The notes under the pieces: generated by a model | Databases searched by the model: none | What the model was told of the DNA's origin: nothing | The model's input: the letters and a program-made list of their open reading frames with translations, nothing else | Shown here: in pieces, positions 20,111 to 27,101 of the stretch | How the letters are laid out: the number at the start of each line of letters is the position of its first letter | How positions within the stretch are numbered: the first letter of the stretch is position 1 | Assembly (NCBI RefSeq): GCF_039541115.1 | Contig: NZ_BAABFP010000008.1 | Coordinates: 496,001-560,000, forward strand | Source of the DNA: Angustibacter luteus | Lineage (GTDB): Bacteria > Actinomycetota > Actinomycetes > Actinomycetales > Angustibacteraceae | Length of the DNA: 64,000 bases | Reading direction: 5' to 3' | Position numbers and translations under genes: made by a program

Positions 20111-21488
20111 GCTGCTGCAGCGCCGCCTGGATGCCCCGGTGGATCGTCGGGTAGGCGTAGGGCATGTCGATCATCGACTGCACCGGGACCTGCGCGCTCA
20201 CCGCGAGCGCGAGGAACCCGAGCACCTCCCCACCGGTCGGTCCGGCCGAGGTGGCACCGACCAGCACCCCGCGGTCCGCGTCCTCGACGACGGTGATGAA
20301 GCCAGCGCCGCCGGGGCCGTGGATCCAGCCCCGGGTGGTGTCACCCAGGTCCACCGTCGCCACCCGCACGTTGGCGAACTGCTCGCGGGCGGCCCGTTCA
20401 GTGAGGCCGACGGCGCCGACCTCCGGGTCGGTGAACGTGACCCGCGGGACCGCGTCGTAGCGCGCCGGCGCGCCGCCCTGACCGAGGACGTCCCGGACGA
20501 CGACGTCGGCCTCGTACATCGACATGTGGGTGAACGCGCCGTGCCCGACGATGTCGCCGAGCGCCCAGACCCGGTCGGTGACCCGGCACCACTCGTCCAC
20601 CGGGACGGTGCGCGCGTCGGGGTCGATGCCCACGGTGTCCAGGCCGACCGCGTGGACGTTGACCGCCCGACCGCTGGCAACCAGCAGCCGGTCCGCGGTC
20701 AGCTCGGTGCCGTCGTCCAGCCGCACCTTCACGGCCCCGCCGGCGCCGTGCGGCTCGGCGTGCGTCGCCCCGACCCCGACCCGGACGTCGATCCCGTCCT
20801 CGGCGAAGGCCGTGGCCACCAGCTCGCCCGCTCGAGGGTCCTCGAGCGCGAGCAGGCGGGGCGCCTTCTCGACCACCGTCACCTGGACGCCGAACCGGGC
20901 CGCCACCTGGGACAGCTCACAGCCGATCGCACCGCCGCCCAGCACGATGAGCGAGTCCGGCAGCTCCCGCGCCTGCACGAAGCCGTGGTTCGTCCAGTAG
21001 TCGACGTCGCCGATGCCCTCCACCGGGGGGATCGCCGGCGTGGTCCCCGTGTTGACCACGACGCCCTTGGTGGCCGTCCAGGACTCGCCGTCGATGCTGA
21101 CCTGCACACCGTCCTCGGTGCGGCCCTCGATGGAGCCGTGGCCGCGGACGAAACGGGCGCCCTTGCCGGTCAGCCGGTCCACCGCCACCTGGTCGTCCCA
21201 GTCGTCCGTCGCCTCGTCGCGGATCCGATCCGCCACCAGCTCCCACCGCGGGTCGACGTAGCCGATCTCTCCGGCCAGCTTCGGGACCCGCCGGGCTTCG
21301 GCGAGCAACCCGGCGGCGCGGATCATCATCTTGGACGGGATGCAGCCCCAGTAGGGGCACTCCCCGCCCACCAGTCGCTCGTCGACCCCGACGACGTCCA
21401 GGCCGGCCTCAGCCAGCCGGCCAGCGACGTCCTCACCACCTGGGCCGAGCCCGATCACGATCACGTCGGCCGTGCGCTCGTTGCTCAT
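20094..21488 (-). CDS. FAD-dependent pyridine nucleotide-disulfide oxidoreductase
   Basis: 464 aa from the ATG at 21488. FAD motif IGLGPGGEDVAGRLAEAG, the redox-active disulfide in GGECPYWGCIPSK (Cys44 and Cys49), NAD(P) motif VLGGGAIGCELSQVAARFG and the second FAD motif VWALGDIVG. The C-terminal dimer domain carries YPTIHRG where the standard HPTxxE is expected, so it belongs to the mercuric-reductase-like branch rather than lipoamide dehydrogenase. Starts 32 bp after soxR, so it is probably cotranscribed with it and may take part in the redox response. Confidence 0.92.
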   Translation of the reverse strand: MSNERTADVIVIGLGPGGEDVAGRLAEAGLDVVGVDERLVGGECPYWGCIPSKMMIRAAGLLAEARRVPKLAGEIGYVDPRWELVADRIRDEATDDWDDQVAVDRLTGKGARFVRGHGSIEGRTEDGVQVSIDGESWTATKGVVVNTGTTPAIPPVEGIGDVDYWTNHGFVQARELPDSLIVLGGGAIGCELSQVAARFGVQVTVVEKAPRLLALEDPRAGELVATAFAEDGIDVRVGVGATHAEPHGAGGAVKVRLDDGTELTADRLLVASGRAVNVHAVGLDTVGIDPDARTVPVDEWCRVTDRVWALGDIVGHGAFTHMSMYEADVVVRDVLGQGGAPARYDAVPRVTFTDPEVGAVGLTERAAREQFANVRVATVDLGDTTRGWIHGPGGAGFITVVEDADRGVLVGATSAGPTGGEVLGFLALAVSAQVPVQSMIDMPYAYPTIHRGIQAALQQLSSAS

Positions 21489-21520
21489 GCCGCGATCCTC
21501 GCCGATCCTGGCCGACCCGG

Positions 21521-22012
21521 CTAGCGCTGTTGCCGCGGCGCCGTCGCCCGCAGGCTCGTGCCGCGCAGCGCGGGGGGCAGGTACCGGGCCCCGGAGCCGG
21601 TCTCGCGCATCACGTCGTCCGGGTTCGACAGGCGGCAGCGCTGCAACGACAGGCAGCCGCAGCCGATGCACGAGGTCAGCCCGTCACGCAGCCGCTCCAG
21701 CGCGGCGATCTGCTCGTCCAGCCGGTCCTGCCAGGAACGGCTCAGCCGCGCCCAGTCCGCCTTCGTCGGGGTGCGGGCACTCGGCAACGTCGCCAGCGCG
21801 TCCCGGATCTCGTCCAGTGAGAGCCCGACGTTCTGTGCCGCCCGGACGAACGCGAGCCGGCGCAGCACCGAGCGGTGGAAGCGGCGCTGCCCACCGGTGG
21901 TCCGGTCGGACTCGACCAGACCCTGGCTCTCGTAGTACCGGATCGCCGAGCTGGCCAGACCACTGCGCCGGGACACCTCGCCGATGACCAGGAGGTCGTG
22001 CGTCGAGCTCAT
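21521..22012 (-). CDS. soxR: Redox-sensitive transcriptional activator SoxR (MerR family)
   Basis: 163 aa. MerR helix-turn-helix with RRSGLASSAIRYYESQGL, dimer coiled coil (about 80-112) and the [2Fe-2S] ligands Cys115, Cys118, Cys120 and Cys126 in CIGCGCLSLQRC, the exact SoxR spacing. In actinomycetes SoxR senses redox-cycling metabolites. It is divergent from the SDR-queA-like pair across a 60-bp gap that carries a SoxR-box-like palindrome, and upstream of a flavin reductase. Confidence 0.96.
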   Translation of the reverse strand: MSSTHDLLVIGEVSRRSGLASSAIRYYESQGLVESDRTTGGQRRFHRSVLRRLAFVRAAQNVGLSLDEIRDALATLPSARTPTKADWARLSRSWQDRLDEQIAALERLRDGLTSCIGCGCLSLQRCRLSNPDDVMRETGSGARYLPPALRGTSLRATAPRQQR

Positions 22013-22034
22013 CGCAGCGCCACCTCCGCTCCCC

Positions 22035-22065
22035 TTGACCTCAAGTTCACTTGAACTTACATCAT
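22035..22065 (+). promoter_or_regulatory. SoxR box and promoter candidate
   Basis: The palindrome TCAAGT-TC-ACTTGA (22041-22054), preceded by CC, matches the known E. coli SoxR site (CCTCAAGTTAACTTGAGG) closely. A second symmetric reading is AAGTTCA-CT-TGAACTT. A -35-like TTGACC (22035-22040) and CATCAT (22060-22065) are separated by 19 bp, the over-long spacer that MerR-family activators correct by twisting DNA. Confidence 0.75.
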
Positions 22066-22072
22066 CGACAAC

Positions 22073-22822
22073 ATGACCGAGAAGACAGCGAACACCTCTC
22101 CCTCCCGGGTGGCCCTGGTGACCGGCGGGTCGCAGGGCCTCGGCCTCGCGCTGACCCGCGAGCTCGTGAGCCGCGGCTGGCACGTCGTCACCGACGCCCG
22201 CAACGGCGAGCGGCTGCGGGCCGCCGTCACCGGCCTGGGGGACGCCGTCACCGCCGTCCCCGGGGACGTCACCGATGCGGCGCACCGGGCCGAGCTCGTG
22301 GCCGCCGCGGCCGGTGCCGGCGGCCTGGACCTGCTGGTGCACAACGCGAGCGCGCTCGGCGCCAGCCCCCTGCCGACCTTGACGGTGTACCCGGCGGACA
22401 CCCTGCACGAGGTCTTCGCAACCAACGTCGTGGCGCCGGTCGCCCTGACCGCCCAGGCGATCCGCCTGCTCACCGCCGCTTCGCCGGACGGCCGCCGTCC
22501 CGTCGTCCTGGCCATCAGCTCGGACGCCGCCGTCGAGGCGTACGAGGGGTGGGGCGGGTACGGCGCGTCGAAGGCGGCGCTGGACCACGTGGCCCAGGTC
22601 CTGGCCGTGGAGCACCCCGACCTGACCGTGTACGCGGTCGACCCGGGCGACCTGCGGACCCAGATGCACCAGGACGCCTTCCCCGGCCAGGACATCAGCG
22701 ACCGACCACTGCCGAGCACGGTCGCCCCCACGCTCGTCGACCTGGTCACCTCCGGCCGGCCCAGTGGGCGCTACCGCGCCGCCGACCTCGCCCTCGAGAC
22801 CGGCCGACAGGTCAGCGCATGA
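22073..22822 (+). CDS. Short-chain dehydrogenase/reductase
   Basis: 249 aa classical SDR. Cofactor motif TGGSQGLG (about 18-25), NAS in LLVHNASALG, catalytic Ser in ISSDAAV and YGASK. Lies 8 bp downstream of the SoxR-box promoter, so it is very likely a SoxR target, as SDR and oxidoreductase genes are in Streptomyces. Its TGA overlaps the ATG of the QueA-like gene. Confidence 0.92.
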   Translation: MTEKTANTSPSRVALVTGGSQGLGLALTRELVSRGWHVVTDARNGERLRAAVTGLGDAVTAVPGDVTDAAHRAELVAAAAGAGGLDLLVHNASALGASPLPTLTVYPADTLHEVFATNVVAPVALTAQAIRLLTAASPDGRRPVVLAISSDAAVEAYEGWGGYGASKAALDHVAQVLAVEHPDLTVYAVDPGDLRTQMHQDAFPGQDISDRPLPSTVAPTLVDLVTSGRPSGRYRAADLALETGRQVSA

Positions 22823-23889
22823 GCGCCACGCCCGCGCCGGCGGCGATCCCGCTCGCGCAGACCCGATTCGACCCCCGCCCGGGCAGCGACGCCACGAGCC
22901 CGGCAGAGCACCGCGGCCTGGCCCGAGACGGGGTGCGCCTGCTCGACGTCCGCCCAGACGCGCTACGGCACCGGCTGTTCCGCGACCTGCCTGACCTCCT
23001 GCAGCCCGGCGACCTGCTGGTCGTGAACACGTCCGCCACGGTCCCGGCGTCGTTGCCCGCGCGTCGACGCGAGGGGCCACCCGCCCGGGTGCACGTCTCC
23101 ACCACGCTGGACGACGGCACCTGGGTGGTCGAACCGCGGTTGCCCGACGGGAGCGGCCCGGACCTCTCGCTACGGGCTGGCGACCTGCTCCGTCTGCCCG
23201 GCGGCGCTCGACTGCGGCTGCTCGACGGCTACCCCGAACCGGCGCGGACGACGTCCCGGCTGTGGCGGGCGGCCCCGTCCGCCGGGCTCGACGTGGGCCC
23301 GTTCCTGGCCCGGCACGGGCGCCCCATCGAGTACGGCTACCTGGATGCGGCGTACGACCTGGCCGACCACCAGACGGTCTACGCGAGCGAGCCCGGCAGC
23401 GCGGAGATGCCCAGTGCCGGGCGCCCGTTCACCGCCGACCTGCTGGTCCGGCTGATGGCTCGCGGGGTGAGCATCGCCCCGATCGTCCTGCACTGCGGGG
23501 TGTCCAGCCAGGAGGCGCACGAACCGCCACTGCCCGAACGCTTCGAGGTACCGCCGGACACCGCCCGGCTGGTCCGCAGCGCGACGGGTGCCGGGCGGCG
23601 GGTGGTCGCGGTCGGCACCACCGTCGTCCGAGCGCTGGAGTCCGCGGTCGCGGCGGACGGGCGGGTCCGCGGCGCCAGCGGGTGGACGGACCTCGTGATC
23701 GGCCCGGACCACCTGCCGCGCGCCGTCACCGGGCTGCTCACCGGGCTGCACGCACCGCAGGCCAGCCACCTGCTGATGCTCGAAGCCGTGGCCGGCCAGG
23801 CGCTCGTCGCCCGCGCCTACGACAGCGCCGTCCGGTCGTCGTACCTGTGGCACGAGTTCGGGGACTCGATGCTCTTCCTACCCTCGTAG
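22819..23889 (+). CDS. QueA-like S-adenosylmethionine:tRNA ribosyltransferase-isomerase family protein
   Basis: 356 aa from the ATG overlapping the SDR stop. Family features are the start with RLLDV, LQPGDLLVVNTSATVPASL, IEYGYLD, GRPFTADLL, the internal FEVPPDTARLVRSAT, VAVGTTVVRALES and SYLWHEFGDSMLFL at the C-terminus. True QueA adds the epoxyqueuosine precursor to tRNA; actinobacterial paralogues like this often occur without other queuosine genes, so the substrate may differ. Coupling to an SDR under a SoxR box is unusual. Confidence 0.87.
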   Translation: MSATPAPAAIPLAQTRFDPRPGSDATSPAEHRGLARDGVRLLDVRPDALRHRLFRDLPDLLQPGDLLVVNTSATVPASLPARRREGPPARVHVSTTLDDGTWVVEPRLPDGSGPDLSLRAGDLLRLPGGARLRLLDGYPEPARTTSRLWRAAPSAGLDVGPFLARHGRPIEYGYLDAAYDLADHQTVYASEPGSAEMPSAGRPFTADLLVRLMARGVSIAPIVLHCGVSSQEAHEPPLPERFEVPPDTARLVRSATGAGRRVVAVGTTVVRALESAVAADGRVRGASGWTDLVIGPDHLPRAVTGLLTGLHAPQASHLLMLEAVAGQALVARAYDSAVRSSYLWHEFGDSMLFLPS

Positions 23890-23908
23890 GTCCTGCCGGC
23901 CAGCGGCC

Positions 23909-23922
23909 CCGGTCGCGACCGG
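23909..23922. terminator. Palindrome after the QueA-like gene
   Basis: CCGGTCGCGACCGG, a perfect 14-bp palindrome 20 bp after the stop, inside a longer GC-rich inverted region. A terminator is plausible. Confidence 0.35.
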
Positions 23923-23958
23923 CTCAGGTCACGACCGCGGGGTGCCGACATCGATGGG

Positions 23959-24594
23959 GTGCGGATCCTGGTCGGCGCGGCCGTCGTCGCGCTCAGCGTC
24001 GGCTGGCTCGTGGCCGGCCGGTTCCGCACGCCCCGGACGTGGCGGGTGCTCCCGGCACTGGTGGCGTTGCCCGCCCTCGCCTTCACCCTCAACGAGGTGC
24101 GCTGGTGGCACTTCGAGCACGGCCTGGCGGACGCGGTCCGACCCGTCCTGGCCGGCCACGACTCCGGTTTCGGCTGCGAGCGCCTGATGCACGACTTCTT
24201 CAGCAGCCAGGGCCGGTCCGGGCACGTGTGGTTCGACGCGAACGGTGTGCCGGCTCGCGAGGCCTTCCTGTCGATGGACACCTGCGCGGGAGTCAAGGCG
24301 TACCAGCACGATCCGCGGTCCGCCTCAATGGCCGACGTGGTGGCGGTACACACCGTGACGCACGAGGCGGAGCACCTGGCCGGGCAACGCAGCGAGGCCG
24401 TCGCCGAGTGCTCGGCCATCCAGGCCGACGCGCGGGTGATGGTGGCTCTCGGCGCGGACGCCGCCACCGCCCGGGCGCAGACCCGGTCGTACCTGACGAC
24501 GATCTACCCGCGCCTGTCCGGCGACTACGTGGACGGCGAGTGCCGGGCCGACGGCACCCTGGACCGCACGCCCGGGGACGGCGTCTGGCCCTGA
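23959..24594 (+). CDS. Membrane-anchored putative HExxH metallopeptidase
   Basis: 211 aa, GTG start. Two N-terminal hydrophobic segments (about 2-20 and 30-44), then an exported domain with four Cys that could pair. HTVTHEAEHLAG contains HEAEH, an HExxH zinc motif, followed after a short gap by EAVAECSAIQ, where a Glu could be the third ligand. No named family is obvious to me. Converges on the ferritin-like gene. Confidence 0.65.
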   Translation: MRILVGAAVVALSVGWLVAGRFRTPRTWRVLPALVALPALAFTLNEVRWWHFEHGLADAVRPVLAGHDSGFGCERLMHDFFSSQGRSGHVWFDANGVPAREAFLSMDTCAGVKAYQHDPRSASMADVVAVHTVTHEAEHLAGQRSEAVAECSAIQADARVMVALGADAATARAQTRSYLTTIYPRLSGDYVDGECRADGTLDRTPGDGVWP

Positions 24595-24603
24595 CTGGTC
24601 AGG
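24590..24603. terminator. Palindrome spanning two convergent stop codons
   Basis: CCTGAC-TG-GTCAGG contains the stop of the membrane protein gene and the opposite-strand stop of the ferritin-like gene. A short hairpin, possibly only a by-product of tail-to-tail TGA codons. Confidence 0.3.
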
Positions 24604-25480
24604 TGCGGATCGGGTCGGCGTACTGGCCGGACCGGGCCAGCTCGAGCGCGTCGTCCAGGGCCTTGAGCACGTACGGCGGCACGTACATGCCCTGCTGACC
24701 CGCCCACAGCAGCTCGCGCTCCACCACGGAGATCTGGTGCGCGTAGGCGGGCAGGCCGTCCGTCAGGTCCAGGCTCTGCACGAGCTCGCCGAACTGGGCC
24801 CGCTGCACCTCGTTGTTGGCCCCGACCAGCCCGAACGACCGACGGCGCAGCACGCGGGCCAGGTGCACTTGCCAGGGGGCCAGCACGCGGTGCTGGATCA
24901 TCCACCGCGCGGACAGCGCGTAGTAGGCGAAGTGGCCCGGCTCCTGCCGCTTGATCTGGTCGATCACCGTGCGGGCGATGGCGTGCTCACCGAGCCGGCG
25001 CATCCCGCCGGACAGCCGCCCGTAGGCCAGCACCGCGGACTTCTCCGTGGCCGCACCGGTCAGGTAGTACAGCAGTCGCGTGACCTCGTGCACCGGGCGC
25101 AGGTGGGAGAGCGCGCCCAGGACCCGGATCTTGGCGCTGACCGTCTCGGTGTCCGGCGCCGCGGCCGGGCGACCCAGGTCCTGCTGCAGGCGGTCCAGGA
25201 TCAAGCCGTGCTGGGTCTCCTGCGGCTGCCAGACGTCGCGGTAGAACGTCCGGTCGGTCTGGTTGGCGTCCGGCAGCAGGGTCAGCAGCTCCAGGACGTT
25301 GCGGTCGACCTCGAGCTCGACCCGGGCCAGGTAGTCGATGACGTGGCCGTACTCGCTCAGGACCAGGTGGGGGCGCCGGACGGTGCGGTCCACGCTGTCC
25401 AGACTGATCGGCGGGTGCAGCTCACCGAGACGGTGCACGTGGTCGCGCAGCGCCGTCTCGGTCACCAACGCCTTGCCCAT
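24599..25480 (-). CDS. Ferritin-like di-iron protein, acyl-ACP-desaturase-like
   Basis: 293 aa from the ATG at 25480, which has a GGAGG site 4-8 bp upstream. Helix-rich, with two di-iron-type motifs, QETQHG and KRQEPGHFAYY, resembling the E-x-x-H pairs of acyl-ACP desaturase and ferritin-like oxygenases, and earlier Glu residues in SEYGHVIDYLARVELEVDRN. No membrane segment, so a soluble enzyme acting on carrier-bound acyl chains or an oxidase. The exact reaction is unknown. Confidence 0.72.
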   Translation of the reverse strand: MGKALVTETALRDHVHRLGELHPPISLDSVDRTVRRPHLVLSEYGHVIDYLARVELEVDRNVLELLTLLPDANQTDRTFYRDVWQPQETQHGLILDRLQQDLGRPAAAPDTETVSAKIRVLGALSHLRPVHEVTRLLYYLTGAATEKSAVLAYGRLSGGMRRLGEHAIARTVIDQIKRQEPGHFAYYALSARWMIQHRVLAPWQVHLARVLRRRSFGLVGANNEVQRAQFGELVQSLDLTDGLPAYAHQISVVERELLWAGQQGMYVPPYVLKALDDALELARSGQYADPIRT

Positions 25481-25555
25481 CTCGCCTCCTTCGACCTCGA
25501 GGTCGCATCGTGCCATGTCATGCAGCACAACGTCAGGAGGCCCGGAATCATCCCG

Positions 25556-26689
25556 CTAGGCGGGAGCGGGCTCCTGTGGCGGGGTCGGCGGGCTGGCTGG
25601 CGGGGTGGCCGGGTCGGCTGGTTGGTCGGATGGCGTGGGCCCGATGAACATCTCGGCCCAGGCCACCTTGGGGTCGGCATCGATCAGGAACGCCCGCACC
25701 AGCAGGCTCATCGGGACGGCCAGCAGCGCACCGACCGGTCCCAGCAAGAAGGTCCACAACACCATGGACAGGAACGTCATCGTGGTGCTGAACCCGACGG
25801 CGTCGCCCACGAAGCGAGGCTGGATGAACGTCTGCAGCACCACGTTGATGACGCAGTAGACGGCGATGACGGCGAAGAACGTCCCCCAGCCGCCGCTCAG
25901 CAGGCCCAGCAGCGCCGGCGGGATCAGCCCGATGATGAAGCCGATGTTGGGGATGAAGTTCGTCAGGAACGACAGCAGGCCCCAGACCAGAGGCAGGGGC
26001 ACACCAAGAGCCCACAGCGCCAACGTGTCCAGCGTCGCCACGATCAGGCCGAACACGGTGGTGACGATCAGGTAGCTCTGCGTCCCGTTGATGAAGCGGG
26101 TCAGCGCGTCGGCCAGCTCCGGTCGCACCTTCCGCAGGAGCTCACCCCGAGCCGGCATCGCCGTCGACTCGAAGGCCAGGAAGAACAGCAGCGTGACGAG
26201 GAAGAACAGGTTGCTGGCCGCACCGAGCACGCCGGACAGCAGGTCCCCGACCAGGCCGAGGACCTTGCCGAAGTCGATCTGGGACAACGCCTTCTGCGTC
26301 CCGCTGGTGCTGAGCCCCGCCTGGTCGAGCTGCTGCGACAGCTGGTGGACCATGTCCTGGGCCTTCTGTGCGTACTCGGGCAGCGTCGAGGCCAGCTGGA
26401 CGGCGGAGATGGCCACGCCGCCGGCGAGGACGAGCACCAGGAGGTACGCCGCGATCATCCCGAGCAGGGTCGCCGCCCAGCCGGGCCAGCCCTTGCGTCG
26501 GGCCCACCGCGGGATGGGGCCGACGGCGATCGTCAGCACGAGGGACAGCATGATCGGGGTCACGATGCCCTGGGCGCCCTTGAGCCCGGCACCGATCACC
26601 ACCGCAGCCGCAGTGCCCAACAGGACCACCAGTGCCCGGGACAGTCCCGGCCCGGAGTCCGGGGCACCCACCTGCGAGTCGACAGCCAT
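25556..26689 (-). CDS. AI-2E family transporter (PerM/TqsA type membrane protein)
   Basis: 377 aa from the ATG at 26689. Eight hydrophobic segments with the family's central amphipathic region (ASTLPEYAQKAQDMVHQL), conserved PNIGFIIGLIPP and GDAVGFSTTMTFLSMVLWTFLLGPVGALLAVP. The family exports autoinducer-2 in E. coli (TqsA), but many members serve ion or osmotic roles, so the substrate is open. Pro-rich C-terminal tail. Confidence 0.9.
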   Translation of the reverse strand: MAVDSQVGAPDSGPGLSRALVVLLGTAAAVVIGAGLKGAQGIVTPIMLSLVLTIAVGPIPRWARRKGWPGWAATLLGMIAAYLLVLVLAGGVAISAVQLASTLPEYAQKAQDMVHQLSQQLDQAGLSTSGTQKALSQIDFGKVLGLVGDLLSGVLGAASNLFFLVTLLFFLAFESTAMPARGELLRKVRPELADALTRFINGTQSYLIVTTVFGLIVATLDTLALWALGVPLPLVWGLLSFLTNFIPNIGFIIGLIPPALLGLLSGGWGTFFAVIAVYCVINVVLQTFIQPRFVGDAVGFSTTMTFLSMVLWTFLLGPVGALLAVPMSLLVRAFLIDADPKVAWAEMFIGPTPSDQPADPATPPASPPTPPQEPAPA

Positions 26690-26857
26690 GCCGGTCCCTT
26701 TCTGCCGCAGTGAACCACTGCGCACGCTAGGGACCGGTACCGATCACCCGCCTCCCCCGTTGTGGGTGAGGCGGCGTCGCCACCACGGACTCATGCTGAG
26801 CAGGCTGGGCCGCCCACGGGCAGCGCCAGTTCGTCAGCCGCCGGGATGGGAGGCCTC

Positions 26858-27088
26858 GTGGGAGAGTATGCGATCCGCGTCTCGGGGCGACTGTCCGACG
26901 CCCTGCTCAGCGCCTTCCCGACGTTGCACCAGCAGCCGCTGCCCGTGCAGACGCTGCTGTGGGGAGACCTGCCGGACCAGGCTGCGCTGCAAGGCGTCCT
27001 GGACTCCCTCGACGAGCTCGGGGTGGAGATCCTCGAGGTCAACCAGCTGCCGGACCGGTCGAACGAGCAGGCCGAGCACCCGGCCTGA
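26858..27088 (+). CDS. Small conserved hypothetical protein
   Basis: 76 aa from a GTG preceded by GGGAGG five bases upstream; an ATG at 26846 is an alternative start. YAIRVSGRLSDALLSAF, then VQTLLWGDLPDQAALQGVLDSLDELGVEILEV, a pattern I recognise from small actinobacterial proteins of unknown role (beta strand, then helix-strand after GxxxDQAAL). Sits tail to tail with the LAL regulator. Confidence 0.65.
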   Translation: MGEYAIRVSGRLSDALLSAFPTLHQQPLPVQTLLWGDLPDQAALQGVLDSLDELGVEILEVNQLPDRSNEQAEHPA

Positions 27089-27101
27089 CCTGATCCGCGG
27101 C

